Origin: Orobanche coerulescens
Lineage: Eukaryota > Streptophyta > Magnoliopsida > Lamiales > Orobanchaceae
Assembly: GCA_033398695.1 (NCBI GenBank)
Contig: CM065804.1
Span: 11,393,001-11,457,000, forward strand
Direction: 5' to 3'
DNA: 64,000 nucleotides
Below are positions 1 through 10,865 of this stretch, piece after piece. The position numbers were made by a program, and so were the translations under genes. The notes below the pieces were generated by a model. It was not told the DNA's origin, did not search any database, and was given only the letters and a program-made list of their open reading frames with translations. Positions within the stretch are counted from its first letter, which is position 1. Each line of letters opens with the position of its first letter.

Positions 1-1
1 T

Positions 2-439
2 CTATATTGTCCGCTCTGATTGTCCATCTGTTTGAGGGTGGTAGGATGTACTGAGTCTCAACTCAGTCCCCAAAGCTCGATGAACAGCCTGCCAAAAATG
101 TGATACAAACCGGCCATCTCGATCCGAAACAATACTCCTAGGAGTCCCATGTAATCTCACGATCTCTGCAATAAACACTCGTGCCAACCTCTCCGGCCCC
201 CAAGTGTCCTTAATACCCAGGAAATGAGCTGATTTGGTTAGTCGATCGACAATAACCCAAATCATGTTCATTCCAGTCCGAGTCCTAGGCATCCCGGTAA
301 TGAAATCCATAGAGATGTCTTCCCACTTCCATTCCGGAATGGGAAGTGGTCGTAGCAACCCCGCGGGCCGCTGATGCTCAATCTTAACCTGCTGACAGGT
401 CAAACACTTCGCCACAAACTCGCTAACGTCCGTCTTCAA
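2..439 (-). pseudogene. TE1 integrase core (broken pol)
   Basis: About 145 residues of retroviral-type integrase, which inserts the cDNA copy into the host chromosome. The CLTCQQVK segment is the end of the zinc-binding region. The first catalytic Asp lies in MDFITGMP, the second in IVSDRDGRF, and the catalytic Glu in TDGQSERT. The fragment continues beyond base 1. It is cut from the preceding part of pol by a TAG at about 440-448, where gypsy integrases normally have the second Trp of a Trp-Trp pair. Without a restored frame this is a non-functional relic. Confidence 0.88.
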
Positions 440-448
440 ATTGCTCCA

Positions 449-1477
449 CTAGTAGTTACTCCTCACATCCTTGTACATTTTGCTCGTACCAGGATGTATG
501 GAGTAAGGTGTGGTATGAGCTTCACTCAAGATCTTCTGTCTCAACTCAATATCACTCGGTACACATAGTCTGTCGTGAAATCTCAAAACTCCATCATCGT
601 GAACAATAAATCCAGGGGCTTTCCCCTTCCTCACATCCTCCCTCAACTGGACCAAAAACGGATCATCATACTGTTTCTCCTTGATATCATCAGTCAAGGA
701 CGAAGTGATCTCCAACGCGCATAACTGACCCTGAACTCTCTGAACCCAAACCTCGATATTCTGACAAATAAAATCCCGCTGGATCCTACTCTGTGGTGTA
801 AGTACCTCTAACATCTGTAACGCCATCGGCTTTCGGCTCAATGCATCAGCCACTACGTTAGCCTTACCCGGATGGTAAAGTATCTCGAGGTCGTAATCTT
901 TAATTAGCTCCAACCACCTACGCTGTCTCATATTCAACTCTTTCTGACTGAAGATATACTTCAAACTCTTGTGATCCGTAAAAATCTTACACAACGACCC
1001 ATAGAGATAATGCCTCCAGATCTTTAAGGAGAAAACGACCGCAGCTAACTCCAAATCGTGCGTGGGGTAATTTACCTCATAAGGTTTCAACTGGCGGGAC
1101 GCATAAGAAATAACCCTATCTCTCTGCATCAAAACACATCCGAGCCCGAGGACTGAAGCATCACTATACACCACAAAATCCTCGTTACCCTGAGGCAATG
1201 CTAAAATGGGCGCAGTAGTCAATCGTCTCTTCAACTCGTCAAAACTATCCTGTCTGTCTGCGGTCCACTCGAACTTCTGAGTTTTCTGGAGTAACTGAGT
1301 GAGCGGTCTAGCGATCTTAGAAAATCCCTCAACGAATCTACGATAATAGCCTGCAAGTCCCAGAAAACTCCTCACTTCCTTCACATTCTTGGGCGGTTCC
1401 CATGCCATCACCGCCTCTATCTTCTGTGGATCTACCTGAACTCCCTCTGCTGAAATCACATGTCCGAGGAACATCAC
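449..1477 (-). pseudogene. TE1 RT thumb, RNase H and integrase N-terminus (broken pol)
   Basis: A 342-residue open stretch of the gypsy pol polyprotein. It starts with the end of the RT fingers/palm and thumb ([20 protein letters not shown]). RNase H follows, with YSDAS holding the first catalytic Asp, then [31 protein letters not shown] and ADALSRKP. It ends in the integrase His-His-Cys-Cys zinc region. RNase H removes the RNA template during reverse transcription. The segment is bounded by in-frame TAG codons on both sides. The motifs are complete, so decay looks like a few point changes rather than long erosion. Confidence 0.9.
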
Positions 1478-1480
1478 TTC

Positions 1481-2004
1481 CTAGATCCAAAACTCACACT
1501 TAGAGAACTTCGCATACAACTGCTCAGCTCTCAAAATGTCCAACACAATCCGGAGATGTAAAGCATGCTCCTCCCGACTCCGGGAATAGATAAGGATGTC
1601 GTCGATAAAGATGACTACGAATTTGTCCAGATACTCGATAAAAACTTTGTTCATTAACTGCATGAACACTGTTGGGGCATTGTTTAGCCCGAAAGGCATA
1701 ACCACAAACTCGTAATGGCCATATCTCGTCCGAAAGGCAGCTTTCGGTATATCGATGTCCCGAATCCTCAACTGGTAGTAGCCCGATCGTAAATCAATCT
1801 TCGAAAAGACTGTCGCTCCCTGAATCTGATCAAACAAGTCGTCGATCCTGGGCAAAGGGTACTTGTTTTTTATGGTCAACTTGTTTAATTCTCGGTAGTC
1901 GATGCATAAACGAAGCGATCCATCCTTCTTCTAACAAAAAGTACGGGCGCACCCCAAGGCGATGCGCTCGGTCGAATATACCATTTATCTAACAATTCCC
2001 CCAA
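1481..2004 (-). pseudogene. TE1 reverse transcriptase palm (broken pol)
   Basis: Gypsy reverse transcriptase. The segment has [27 protein letters not shown] with a catalytic Asp, [14 protein letters not shown], and [10 protein letters not shown] with the paired catalytic Asp residues. An open frame covers 1481-1879. The N-terminal part (about 1880-2004) is readable only in another frame: a one-base loss near 1935 splits the segment just after GAPVLF. A TAG at 1478-1480 ends the segment after KCEFWI, and another TAG joins it to the gag-protease frame at about 2002-2004. Confidence 0.9.
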
Positions 2005-3888
2005 CTATTTCTTCAATTCTAACATCTCCGACGGTGACATATGGTATGGCGCTCGAGAAATGGGAGCCGCATTCGGCTCAAGATCAATAGGAAACTCAAC
2101 CTCTCGCTGTGGTGGTAATCCCGGCAAGTCATTTGGAAATACATCGGGGTACTCGCTAACAACTGGAATCGACGACATGTCGACTCCACCATCCTCCGCC
2201 CGCAGAGGGCAACACCAATAGCCGACACAACCCTGATTCAGAAGTTTCATCGCCTTCAAGTCACTAATCACACTTCCCGATCTACCCGGCTTACAACCGA
2301 TGAAAGTATGCTCGGTTCCATCCTCGGATACTATCGAGATGGTACGAGTCCGATAGTTCATGATAGCGCCGTGACGATCCAGCCAATCGTCCCCGAGGAT
2401 CAAATCCTCACCCTTAAGGTCTATAATAATGAGATTCGAGGGCCAATCTCGGCTCCCGATCCTCACTGGGCAATCCCTAACTTCCCAGTCCCCAACCATA
2501 CGATCCCCGCTAGGCGTACTCACCACAAACGGTTCACACTCGAACAAGCAGTCAAAGCCAATACGACTCACACAATCCGAAGCAATAAAGGAATGGATAG
2601 CACCCGAATCAAAAAGCACTGAAACTGGATGAGTAAGGATCTGAGTGGTACCTGACGCTACCGGAATGTCTGCCTCCTTTGTGTGCCTCATCTGATATAA
2701 TCGAGGGTAAACTGAGCCCGAACTCGATGCTGTACGGCGATCCGGCTGACCCCGGCCCCTACCATGACCCGAACTCTGCGGAACATGAGTAGCTGGAGTG
2801 CTGTGTTCCCTATGATCGGCGGTGGTAGTCGGAACTCTAGCGGCCCTGGTGGCCCTCTCACAATGAGCTGCCCGATGCCCGGTCTGTCCGCAAGTAAAGC
2901 AAGTAACTAACGGAAATGGACAATCCTTCATCACGTGCTCGGGCTGACTGCAATTAAAACAAAATCTCCCGCCAGGTGCAACAGACTGGACCGAACGGTT
3001 ACCCTGAGATCCACCGGCCTGATGAAACGGCCTCTTCCAAGGTGTAGGAGTAGACCGAGACCTCGAAAACTGACCCCCCTTACCGGCCGAGAATCCGCCA
3101 GTAGTTTTCTGCTTCTTAGCTTTCGAAACCGACTCTGATTTCGGGGCAGCCATCTCGATCGCTAGAGCGCGATCCTGGTATTCCTTCAAGGTGGCACACA
3201 TGAGCGGTGCCATACTCTGCCTGATATGCGGCTTCATGCACATATTGAAGTAACGGGTTTTATCAGCCTCAGTCCTCACCTGATCTTTCACGAAACCCAA
3301 CTGCTGATTGTAAGAGATAATGGCCTGAGAAATCGGCACATCCTGGGGTGTGGCAGTGAAAAACTCCACAATCCTGCATTCTTTGACTGGCGGCGGACAA
3401 TATTCTGCTTCCATAGCAGCCTTGAATTCCTCCCAAGTGGCTCGACGGTCTCTGGGTGCCACAGTCTCCCACCATTCCGCAGCTTTCTTATCCAGGAGGT
3501 ACTGGGCAATATGTACCCTCCTGTCTTCGGGACAAGCTACGGCATCAAAGGTCCTGGACAACTGAAAGAGCCAATTCTCCCAACCGAGGGAGTTAGAAGA
3601 TCCGGAGAAACGAGGAGGGTGCATCTTAGTCACCGTCTGAAGCCACTTACTAGCTTCCTCTTCAGGTGTCGGGAGCGGATTCTGGCATCCACCCTGAGCT
3701 ATCTGAGCAAGCTGGGCTACTAACTGCTGAAGTACGGCAGTAGCCCCGGCGTCGGTATTATTACCCGACGGCACTGAGTGAGAGGCTGAGTCCGCAGAGG
3801 ACTGAGAAAGTGAGCCCTCTTCATTATTAGCACCCCGACCACGACCTCGGCCGCGTCCCCTAGCTGGTCTACCACGACCTCTCAACAT
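2005..3888 (-). CDS. TE1 gag-protease polyprotein with start of RT
   Basis: A 627-residue open frame. Residues 1-20 are Arg/Gly-rich. Residues about 90-245 match the retrotransposon gag capsid domain (AAEWWETVAPRDRRATWEEF region), which packages element RNA. Two CCHC zinc knuckles with CX2CX4HX4C spacing lie at about 310-323 and 330-343 and bind RNA. The aspartic protease has its active-site DSGA at about 427-430 and the ILGDDWL motif at about 497-503. The last 50 residues are the conserved lead-in to RT (PDVFPNDLPGLPP). The frame stops at TAG after MLELKK, where related elements continue as gag-pol. The start was chosen at the first ATG before the Arg/Gly-rich tract. The gag-protease part itself looks intact. 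Confidence 0.9.
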   Translation of the reverse strand: MLRGRGRPARGRGRGRGRGANNEEGSLSQSSADSASHSVPSGNNTDAGATAVLQQLVAQLAQIAQGGCQNPLPTPEEEASKWLQTVTKMHPPRFSGSSNSLGWENWLFQLSRTFDAVACPEDRRVHIAQYLLDKKAAEWWETVAPRDRRATWEEFKAAMEAEYCPPPVKECRIVEFFTATPQDVPISQAIISYNQQLGFVKDQVRTEADKTRYFNMCMKPHIRQSMAPLMCATLKEYQDRALAIEMAAPKSESVSKAKKQKTTGGFSAGKGGQFSRSRSTPTPWKRPFHQAGGSQGNRSVQSVAPGGRFCFNCSQPEHVMKDCPFPLVTCFTCGQTGHRAAHCERATRAARVPTTTADHREHSTPATHVPQSSGHGRGRGQPDRRTASSSGSVYPRLYQMRHTKEADIPVASGTTQILTHPVSVLFDSGAIHSFIASDCVSRIGFDCLFECEPFVVSTPSGDRMVGDWEVRDCPVRIGSRDWPSNLIIIDLKGEDLILGDDWLDRHGAIMNYRTRTISIVSEDGTEHTFIGCKPGRSGSVISDLKAMKLLNQGCVGYWCCPLRAEDGGVDMSSIPVVSEYPDVFPNDLPGLPPQREVEFPIDLEPNAAPISRAPYHMSPSEMLELKK

Positions 3889-4131
3889 ACTGAAGAAAAT
3901 ATGAAAAGAACAAGATCAGAAAGATTCACAATCTACAAGGTTTGTATCACAATTCTCAATTCCGAACAATGTAAGAAAACAAATTCTAGAAGTATAAGAG
4001 TTCGAGGAGACTTACAGCCACGGGTCGCACGAAAATACGGTAGCATGATGATATTAGGCTCAACGACTGACTCTAACGACGCAACTGACAGACCCAAAAT
4101 TAACCGACAACCTAGGCATTCAAAACCTAAG

Positions 4132-4143
4132 TCTCTGATACCA
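4132..4143 (-). other. TE1 primer binding site
   Basis: On the minus strand this reads TGGTATCAGAGA, matching the 3' end of initiator tRNA-Met except for its last base. It lies four bases inside the 5' LTR, as expected for the minus-strand cDNA primer site. Confidence 0.8.
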
Positions 4144-4699
4144 TAAATGTAACACCCCAATTCACAAATGGGACATTACACGCCGTAGAACCCTCGTGAG
4201 GTCTACCAGGCTAACTCATGACACATAAACCACAATGAAATCCCAAAAGATGCACTCAAAAAGTAAATAAGGCCGTGGCCTCGGCCAAAACATTTTAATG
4301 GAGTACATGAAGTATAAGTTAAATACCAATTCATTGCCCATGCAGGGGACTTAAACCAAGTTTAAAAGTAATCAGTCTAACTCCAGTACTAAACAAATGC
4401 AATGACAAAGCATAAAAATACAGACTCGAGCCACATCATGCCAGCCCATCCTTTGTGTGCGCATCCCGTGCCAGCTCCTCAACTCGACCAGAGCCTGAAA
4501 TGCGTAAGACGCATTTCCCCCATTTAAGGAGTTAGCATTCGAATACCTAGTGCAAGTACACGATTACACAACATTATATACATACGAGATTCAACGCAAA
4601 CAAACTATTTAGGAAAAACATTTGCAATCAATATTCCGGAATATCACATTTACATTTAAAAATAGTATATCCTCAAGTTTCCGCACTAAAACCATACAC

Positions 4700-4925
4700 G
4701 CTTGGTAACTCGCGACCGTACCCATTAGTATCGGCCCCCAGAGGTCCCGTCGAACCGTCCCCAGGTGAGAAACCACTTTCGCGGCCGTACCCATTAGTAT
4801 TAGCCCCCAGAGGTCCCGTCGAACCGTCCCCAGGTGGAAGAACATCAACACACGCACCCAAGTCCACTTCCGTGGTCGTACCCATTAGTATCGGCCCCCA
4901 GAGACCCCGTATGCCATCCCCGGGT
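4700..4925 (-). repeat. Tandem array in TE1 LTR, about 3 units
   Basis: Three units share CGTACCCATTAGTAT, GGCCCCCAGAG, and CCCCGGGTGG or CCCCAGGTG. On the minus strand the core reads TTCGACGGGACCTC followed by GGTACGG. The array sits in the part of the LTR downstream of the putative start site, like the arrays in C, E and G. Confidence 0.75.
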
Positions 4926-5576
4926 GGAAGAGCAACAATCACATTCATTCGATAGCACAATTACATCATTTGCATCAAAATCATACACACACAATGAAAT
5001 GTAATACGTGTACCTGCCTTGAATAAGACGAAGCAAAGGAAACGACGAAAGAATAGGTTTCGGTCCGACAATCCTCCCAAATCCGTTCCTAACACAATAA
5101 CGCTATATAAACAAGTCTCAATATTGCGGAAAGGTAAGAATTAGTCCTAATTCTACCCGTTGGAACAATTTGTCGGTCACTACGAAGTCCTAGACGGTTT
5201 AGATCTTACAATGGTGAAACTATGAGGTTAAATTCGTTAGACTATAATGGAAACAAGGGATTACGACTATACATTCGTAATCTAACAATTCGACGGAGCT
5301 AAATCGGATTAAAAGGAAGAATTATGTCAAAAATCCCGAAATCCCCAAAAACTAGTGTTCAACGATGTATACCTCGATTCAGACAGAGAGTGATGATTCT
5401 GATGATGATTAACCTCCATTGGTACACAATAATCAATCTTCAGAGGAACTCTACGGATTGCTCCGGACAAATCGCACCAAATCGCCCAAGGAAACTCACG
5501 TCGCGCACAAAGGGATGAGAAGAAACGAAATAACGCGACTGAGGTTAAGTCAGGATTTAAAATGCCTGACAGCGCA

Positions 5577-5741
5577 TTACGTACGTTAACACGAGTTGTT
5601 AACGTACGTTATGATGTTTACGTACATAACCTCTCACAAGTTAACGTACGTAACAAACAATCTGTACTCTATTGTGAAAACCATAACGTGCGTTACCAAT
5701 AAGGTATAACGTACGTTATGATGCCTCTACAACGTACGTAA
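5577..5741 (-). promoter_or_regulatory. ACGTACGT palindrome array in TE1 U3
   Basis: About seven copies or near-copies of TTAACGTACGTAA occur within 165 bases, some with one change. On the minus strand the array lies upstream of an AT-rich TATA-like stretch at about 5555-5564 (CATTTTAAAT). The spacing is irregular, so it is not a simple tandem repeat. Confidence 0.7.
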
Positions 5742-6267
5742 AGGACAGCAGTCCCACGCTGCTAAACACTTAATTCTGCACAGTCGATACAACGACGAAA
5801 TGCAACACAAGGATAGAATCAAAAGTGTAACCACGAGGTATCCATAACAACGAAGCTAAGTGTTGAAAGAAAATACACTTCCAACTACCGTGGAATCCAA
5901 AATACGACAAGGATGATAAAATCACCCTAAACTTTTAGGAAATTACAAAATGGCCCAAACATCCGAAAATTCATGATACGACGTCGGATTAACAACCCGA
6001 AACTCAAAACATGAGCAACTCATCCAAACGAACTCATAGAAACAGAGGAATAATGAAATCGAACGAGTTTTACGAGAATCGAACATACATACGACTAAAT
6101 ATAATTCAAGATGAAAATACGTAAAAATATCTTCGAAACTCGTCCGGATGGGAAAAACTCCAAGAACAAAATAGATTCAGAATTCCAAACTAGTAATAAG
6201 CGAGTCGTCCGAAACGAACATACACCGAAAATAGAAATTACCAAAAATAGAAAGTACGGATATTACA

Positions 6268-6808
6268 GTTCACAACTCCCGGCCCCGGCCCCGGTTTTAA
6301 ATCCTTCCCCCGGCCCCGGCCCCGGCCCAAGCCCCGGCCGGGTACGGGGATTAATACCTCGTCCCTGGTCAAACTCCGGTCAACCCTCGGTTGACTCCCG
6401 GTCAAACCCCGGTCAAACCCCAGTTGACCCCCGATCCCCGGTCCTCCTGATTTGCTGCTGTTTTTATAGCTACTTTTAGCTATTTTTCATGTCTTTTCAG
6501 TCAAAACACATAAAAATAGTAATTAAGTAATGGTAAAAAATTACATAAGTTCATAAAAATCCATAATAAAAGACCACATAACTTAAATTTATCTATTTAA
6601 TAAATATATAAAAAATAAAATTCCTAATTATATATATACCGGGTCCGGGGCGGGTCGGGGGATAGGCATCCCGACCCCAGCCCCAGTTTCATGTGAGCGG
6701 GTATCCCCGGCCCCGGCCCCAATACCCGGTTTGGCGGGGAATCCCCGACCCCGGCCGGGGCGGATCGACCAGGTTCCCCACCGGGTCGGGTCAAAATGCC
6801 ATGCCTAT
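6268..6808. repeat. GC-rich, hAT-like non-autonomous element (putative)
   Basis: Two blocks rich in CCCCGGCC (6285-6345 and 6640-6790) flank an AT-rich centre. The right end, GGGTCAAAATGCCATGCCTA, resembles the ends of plant hAT-type miniature elements. A block of GGTCAA/TTGACC repeats lies at about 6365-6430. No target-site duplication or clear left terminus was found, and no gene is seen. Confidence 0.4.
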
Positions 6809-7035
6809 CTACGGTGGCACATGGCATGTGATCATGTGGTCAGGATGCAACAAGTGATTGATCCAACCGTGAGAGCCTAAGACAATCTACGGTGACACAT
6901 GGCTTGTGATCATGTGGTCAGGATGCAACAAGTGATTGATCCAACCGTGAGATGATAAGACCTGCGGTGACATATGGCATGTGATCATATGGTCAGGAGA
7001 CAACAAGTGATTGATCGAACCGTGAGATGATGTGG
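6809..7035. repeat. Tandem repeat, about 79 bp x 3
   Basis: Three copies begin CTACGGTGRCACATGGC or CTGCGGTGACATATGGC at 6809, 6888 and 6962. Each contains GTGATCATGTGGTCAGGA and CAAGTGATTGATC. The periods are 79 and 74 bp. No gene is seen. Confidence 0.85.
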
Positions 7036-7236
7036 CATGTGTTCACAGTGTTATGTATATGATTTGTGAATGTGTTTTGCTCACTTCAGGAGGGTCCGAC
7101 GAGGCCTCGAGGGAATCCAATGGTATAGCCCTATATTCACGAGTTGGTGTTGATTTTATGTCCGTCGAGGACATGTGACGTGGGTTTTGACCCTGTGGAT
7201 TATTGTTGGTTTTTATTTGTGAAAACAAAACCTATG
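7036..7236 (+). repeat. LTR fragment A, left part
   Basis: The sequence is homologous, in opposite orientation, to bases 7900-8120 of solo LTR B. Shared pieces include GAGGGTCCGACGAGGCCTCG, GGAATCCAATGGTATAGCC and ACGAGTTGGTGTTGATTTT. It continues at 28788 after the insertion of B. The upstream half of this LTR is missing. Confidence 0.75.
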
Positions 7237-8030
7237 TGTAACACCCCCAATCCACTCAGGGATATTACACGTCGCAGACCCTTTCCTCAAGGATCTACCA
7301 GGCTGGTAACTAAAATCAAACGTCTAAACATCGCTTTTAAGGCTAAAACGACTCAGTAGACCGATTTAGTCTTTCAATAATAAGTACAACTCAATCTCAA
7401 AACATGCCCACGCAGGGGTCGAATACAACACACTCCCGTATAATGGGGAAAGAAATAATGTAGCGGAATAAAATACAACCAAACCAATACAACAATGTAC
7501 GGGTCCTCATGTGATTAGTATCGATCACCTTTCGTCATCCTTCATACTGACCCTGTGTTATGCTCCCCAAAACCTGAATGCAAATACAGACATCTACCCC
7601 CGATTTCTCGGGGGTTAGCAAAATTCCACTATTTTGCTAGTGCAAGTACAAAGTGCAAATATGAGTAATACAAATCATATTCCAAGAATAATAAGAATCA
7701 GGAATCCTCAAAGATTCAAACATAACGAAGATACTTCCCGAAGCAAGAATTTGGGTAAAACATTCCAAAATTGAAAGATCACAATTCAGGGGAAACAATT
7801 CATAGAGTGGTTTAAAATGCCATCGGGAGTTTTTGATAGAAAACAATTTAGGATTATCGAATCATTTTCCTTCCCAAAATCAACAGGGTCACAGCCCAAA
7901 GGTTTTGTTTTCACAATTAAAACCAACAACAATTCACAAGATCGGAACCCCCGTCACGTGTTCTCGACGGACATAAAATCAACATAACATAATCACCCAA
8001 GATATGCAAAACTTGGTCACATAAATACAA

Positions 8031-8514
8031 CACCAACTCGTGAATCCATGGCTATACCATTGGATTCCCTCGAGGCCTCGCCGGACCCTCCCGAGGTTGG
8101 CAAAATGCATTCACAAACCATATACACACCAACTCGTGAATCCAGGGCTATACCATTGGTTTCCTTCGAGGCCTCGCCGGACCCTCCCGAAGTGAGAAGA
8201 ATGCGTTCACACAAATCATATACACATCAACTCATGAATCCAGGGCTATACCATTGGTTTCCTTCGAGGCCTCGCCGGACCCTCCCGAAGTGAGCAGAAT
8301 GCGTTCACACAAATCATAAACACACCAACTCATGAATCCAGGGCTATACTATTGGTTTCCTTCGAGGCCTCGTCGGACCCTCCCGAAGTGAGCAGAATGC
8401 GTTCACACAAATAATATACACACCAACTCATGAGTCCAGGGCTATACCATTTGTTTCCTTCGAGGCCTCGCCGGACCCTCCCGAAGTGAGCAGAATGCGT
8501 TTACACAATTAACA
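8031..8514 (-). repeat. Tandem array in LTR B, about 97 bp x 5
   Basis: Units begin at about 8031, 8127, 8225, 8323 and 8421 with CACCAACTCRTGARTCCA. Each carries GAGGCCTCGCCGGACCCTCC. On the minus strand the core is GGGTCCGGCGAGGCCTC, close to the cores of the arrays in A, C, E and G. Confidence 0.9.
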
Positions 8515-9393
8515 TGTCACACCAAGGGTATTCAAGCAATTCACTCAAGGGAAACAAACACAAAGCACGACACCATTGTCAAATCACATTGTATCGAAAT
8601 GAGATAATATATGTATATATATTATCAAAGCACAACAATAACACCAAGCGTATTCATAGGGATCACTTAATCATTTACGAAACACAACCATCACAAAATA
8701 CACACGGTTTTGAAATAGGGCCTTTAACAAGGCTAACCAAATCTTTTGAAAGTTCGTCTCAAACAATCAAATAAACATACCAAGATAATCACCAATCATC
8801 ATATCCTCAAAACAAGAGGTGTATGTGTAATATCCGCAATTTTCGATTTTCGGTAAATTTCTTTTTCGGACGGAGTCCGTTTTGACAACTCGCTCATGAC
8901 CGTTTCGTCATTTCGAGAATGATTACTTCTGTACTTTTTGTCATCCGAGTTCGTTTCGGTATCGTTTTGTTGAGTTCCGAGCTTTTTAGCGACTTTTCCG
9001 CACTTGAGTTCGATTCTTGCGAATCTCGCCCGAAACGGTTGTTTCGAGTTTCTCGTAAGTTCATTTAATGTTATTATTCATGTTGCGAGCTTTGGTTTGG
9101 TGTTTCGATCGCGTATCATGATTTTCGGATGTTTTGGGCCATTTTCGTAATTTCCCAAAGTTTTGGGTAATTACTTCCGTTGTCGAATTCCGAGCCTTCG
9201 GGTGGTCGGAATCGTGTGTTCTCTTAGTGCTCGGATTCGTCTTTGCGAGTACTTCGTAACCGTATCTTCGATTCGTACTCAGGTTCGGGTTTCGGGGTCG
9301 TTCGGGCCGTCGGAGTTGGTCCCGGCCGAGTCATGGCCGGGCATGCTCGAGCCAGGCCGGCCCTGGCCGAGTAACGTGCGGTAGTGATCGGCA

Positions 9394-9537
9394 GTTACGT
9401 ACGTAAGGCCGGTTACGTACGTAAGGCCCTGGCCGGTTACGTACGTAACGGGCCGGCGATTAGGGGCGATGACTTCGATGCACGTAAGCCTTGGCCGGTT
9501 ACGTACGTAACCCGGCCGGTAGTCGGCCTATTTAAGG
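9394..9537 (+). promoter_or_regulatory. C1 palindrome array and TATA-like box
   Basis: Four copies of GTTACGTACGTAA occur at about 9394, 9412, 9438 and 9498, and a degenerate GCACGTAAG at about 9480. They are followed 18 bases later by CTATTTAAGG (9528-9537), a likely core promoter. The same layout is present in the right LTR, at 14995-15118. Confidence 0.75.
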
Positions 9538-10659
9538 CCTGGCAGCGTTTTTTTCACCCATTCTCTCACTCTTTCTCTTCTCTTCCGCGGATGGAGGCGT
9601 GGGAATCATGGAGCAATGTTGTTATACATTTAATCCATGAAGTTTTGAGGCTCATATCATCAATCATCCCTCCTATAACATCCTCCGATCTACCGAATCA
9701 GGTCAGATTTCCTAGAAATCTAATTTTGGGGATTTTGGGTATTTTGGTTGTTTTCGTCCGATTAATCCGATTTAACTTGGTATTATGATAGATTGATGAT
9801 TATTAAGATGTATTAAATCTTTTCCCTTGTTATTCCATGGTTGGATCGTATCGATTCGTTGTTTTGGTCGAGTTCTTGATCGACGCCTTGAAGGTGTCCG
9901 GTAAAATGTCATAGAGGGGTTTTCGGGCGTTCTACGATTATTCTTCCTCGTATGATCGATGATTTATTGATTATATGTTGTTAGGGTCTAATTCTTGCGA
10001 AGAACTCGAGTCGGAACCCTTCCGTTCGTCGTTTTCTTCAAGCTTTTCGATCGTGGGCGTAGTCTTTGTCTTCGCCGGAGAATTGTAGGTGTTCGAGGTG
10101 TCCCGACTGAGCCGTGATTGTAGGAGTGTCCGGTATCGATTATCGAGGCAAGTATCTTGCCCATACATTGCGTGTTTTGTGGATATAATGCTTGTTAATC
10201 GTCGATATGTGCTAAATAAATATTCATAACCATCTTTTTTCAAAAGTATCGGTATATTTACCATCATGGTTTTCTTAAATATGACTCGTGTGTTCCGAGA
10301 ATTAATATGCTTAATTGAATACATGTATTAATGTTGAGTATAAGATCGTAATACTTTCGTGTGATGCCATTGTGTGTGATTACGTCGTCGGTAAGTTTTG
10401 AAGTTTAATCCTTTGTTTAAGCTGTACGTGGAGACATGTGGTTATCGATGAATTATGTGAATTTATGTGATATTGGTTGTGCCGTTCGGTGCTGTTGGAA
10501 TAGTGTGCTTTCTTGTTGATAGTATTAGTTCTGAATATGTGAGTATATGTTGGATGAATCGCCATTCTAGTAAGGTACCTCGACTATATATACCGTGATT
10601 GACCTTCGAGGCTTGTGGTTTGCAAATCGTGATTTTGGAACGTGTGTGTGTGTTGTTCC

Positions 10660-10865
10660 TTCCACAGAGTGTCCGACGATGTGCGGGGTCGATACTAAGG
10701 GGTACGGCCACGAAGTGGACTTGGGTACGTGTGTGGATGAACTTCCACCGGAGTGTCCGACGGGATGTCCGGGGTCGATACTAAGGGGTACGGCCGGAAG
10801 TGGTTTCCCACCCGAGTGTCCGACGGGATGTCCGGGGTCGATACTAAGGGGTACGGCCGCGGGTT
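10660..10865 (+). repeat. Tandem array in C 5' LTR, 3 units
   Basis: Three units carry GAGTGTCCGACGGGATGTC followed by GGGGTCGATACTAAGGGGTA. The right LTR has the matching array at about 16240-16455. Differences between the two arrays are mainly missing bases in CCCGG, CCTGG and GGGGG runs. Confidence 0.88.

Larger units (their letters stand above)
1..6267 (-). mobile_element. TE1: partial Ty3/gypsy (chromovirus-like) retrotransposon, minus strand
   Basis: Read on the minus strand the order is 5' LTR (4148-6267), primer binding site, gag-protease, reverse transcriptase, RNase H and integrase, which is the gypsy order. The element leaves the window at base 1 inside integrase, so the 3' LTR and one target-site duplicate are not visible. 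Coding capacity is lost through three in-frame TAG codons and one frameshift. The LTR of about 2.1 kb and the pol motifs resemble plant Tekay/Del-type chromoviruses; the lineage is inferred from motifs only. Confidence 0.9.
4148..6267 (-). repeat. TE1 5' LTR
   Basis: On the plus strand it opens with TGTAACACCCC and closes with GGATATTACA, the reverse of a TG...CA LTR. It is next to the PBS and about 2120 bp long. It holds a tandem array (4700-4925), a hairpin module with CCTAGTGCAAGTAC near 4513-4560, and a palindrome array (5577-5741). Its inner end carries the same block (CGCCGTAGA, CTACCAGGCT in this orientation) as the other gypsy LTRs in the window. Confidence 0.85.

Noticed and set aside
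9590..9788. A 63-65 codon frame shared just after the TATA box in C and E LTRs (also 15172-15369, 36987-37178, 55781-55972) and partly in G
   Set aside because: The E copies have no ATG at the start and the G copy loses the frame halfway. The similarity is at DNA level and is better explained as a conserved leader.
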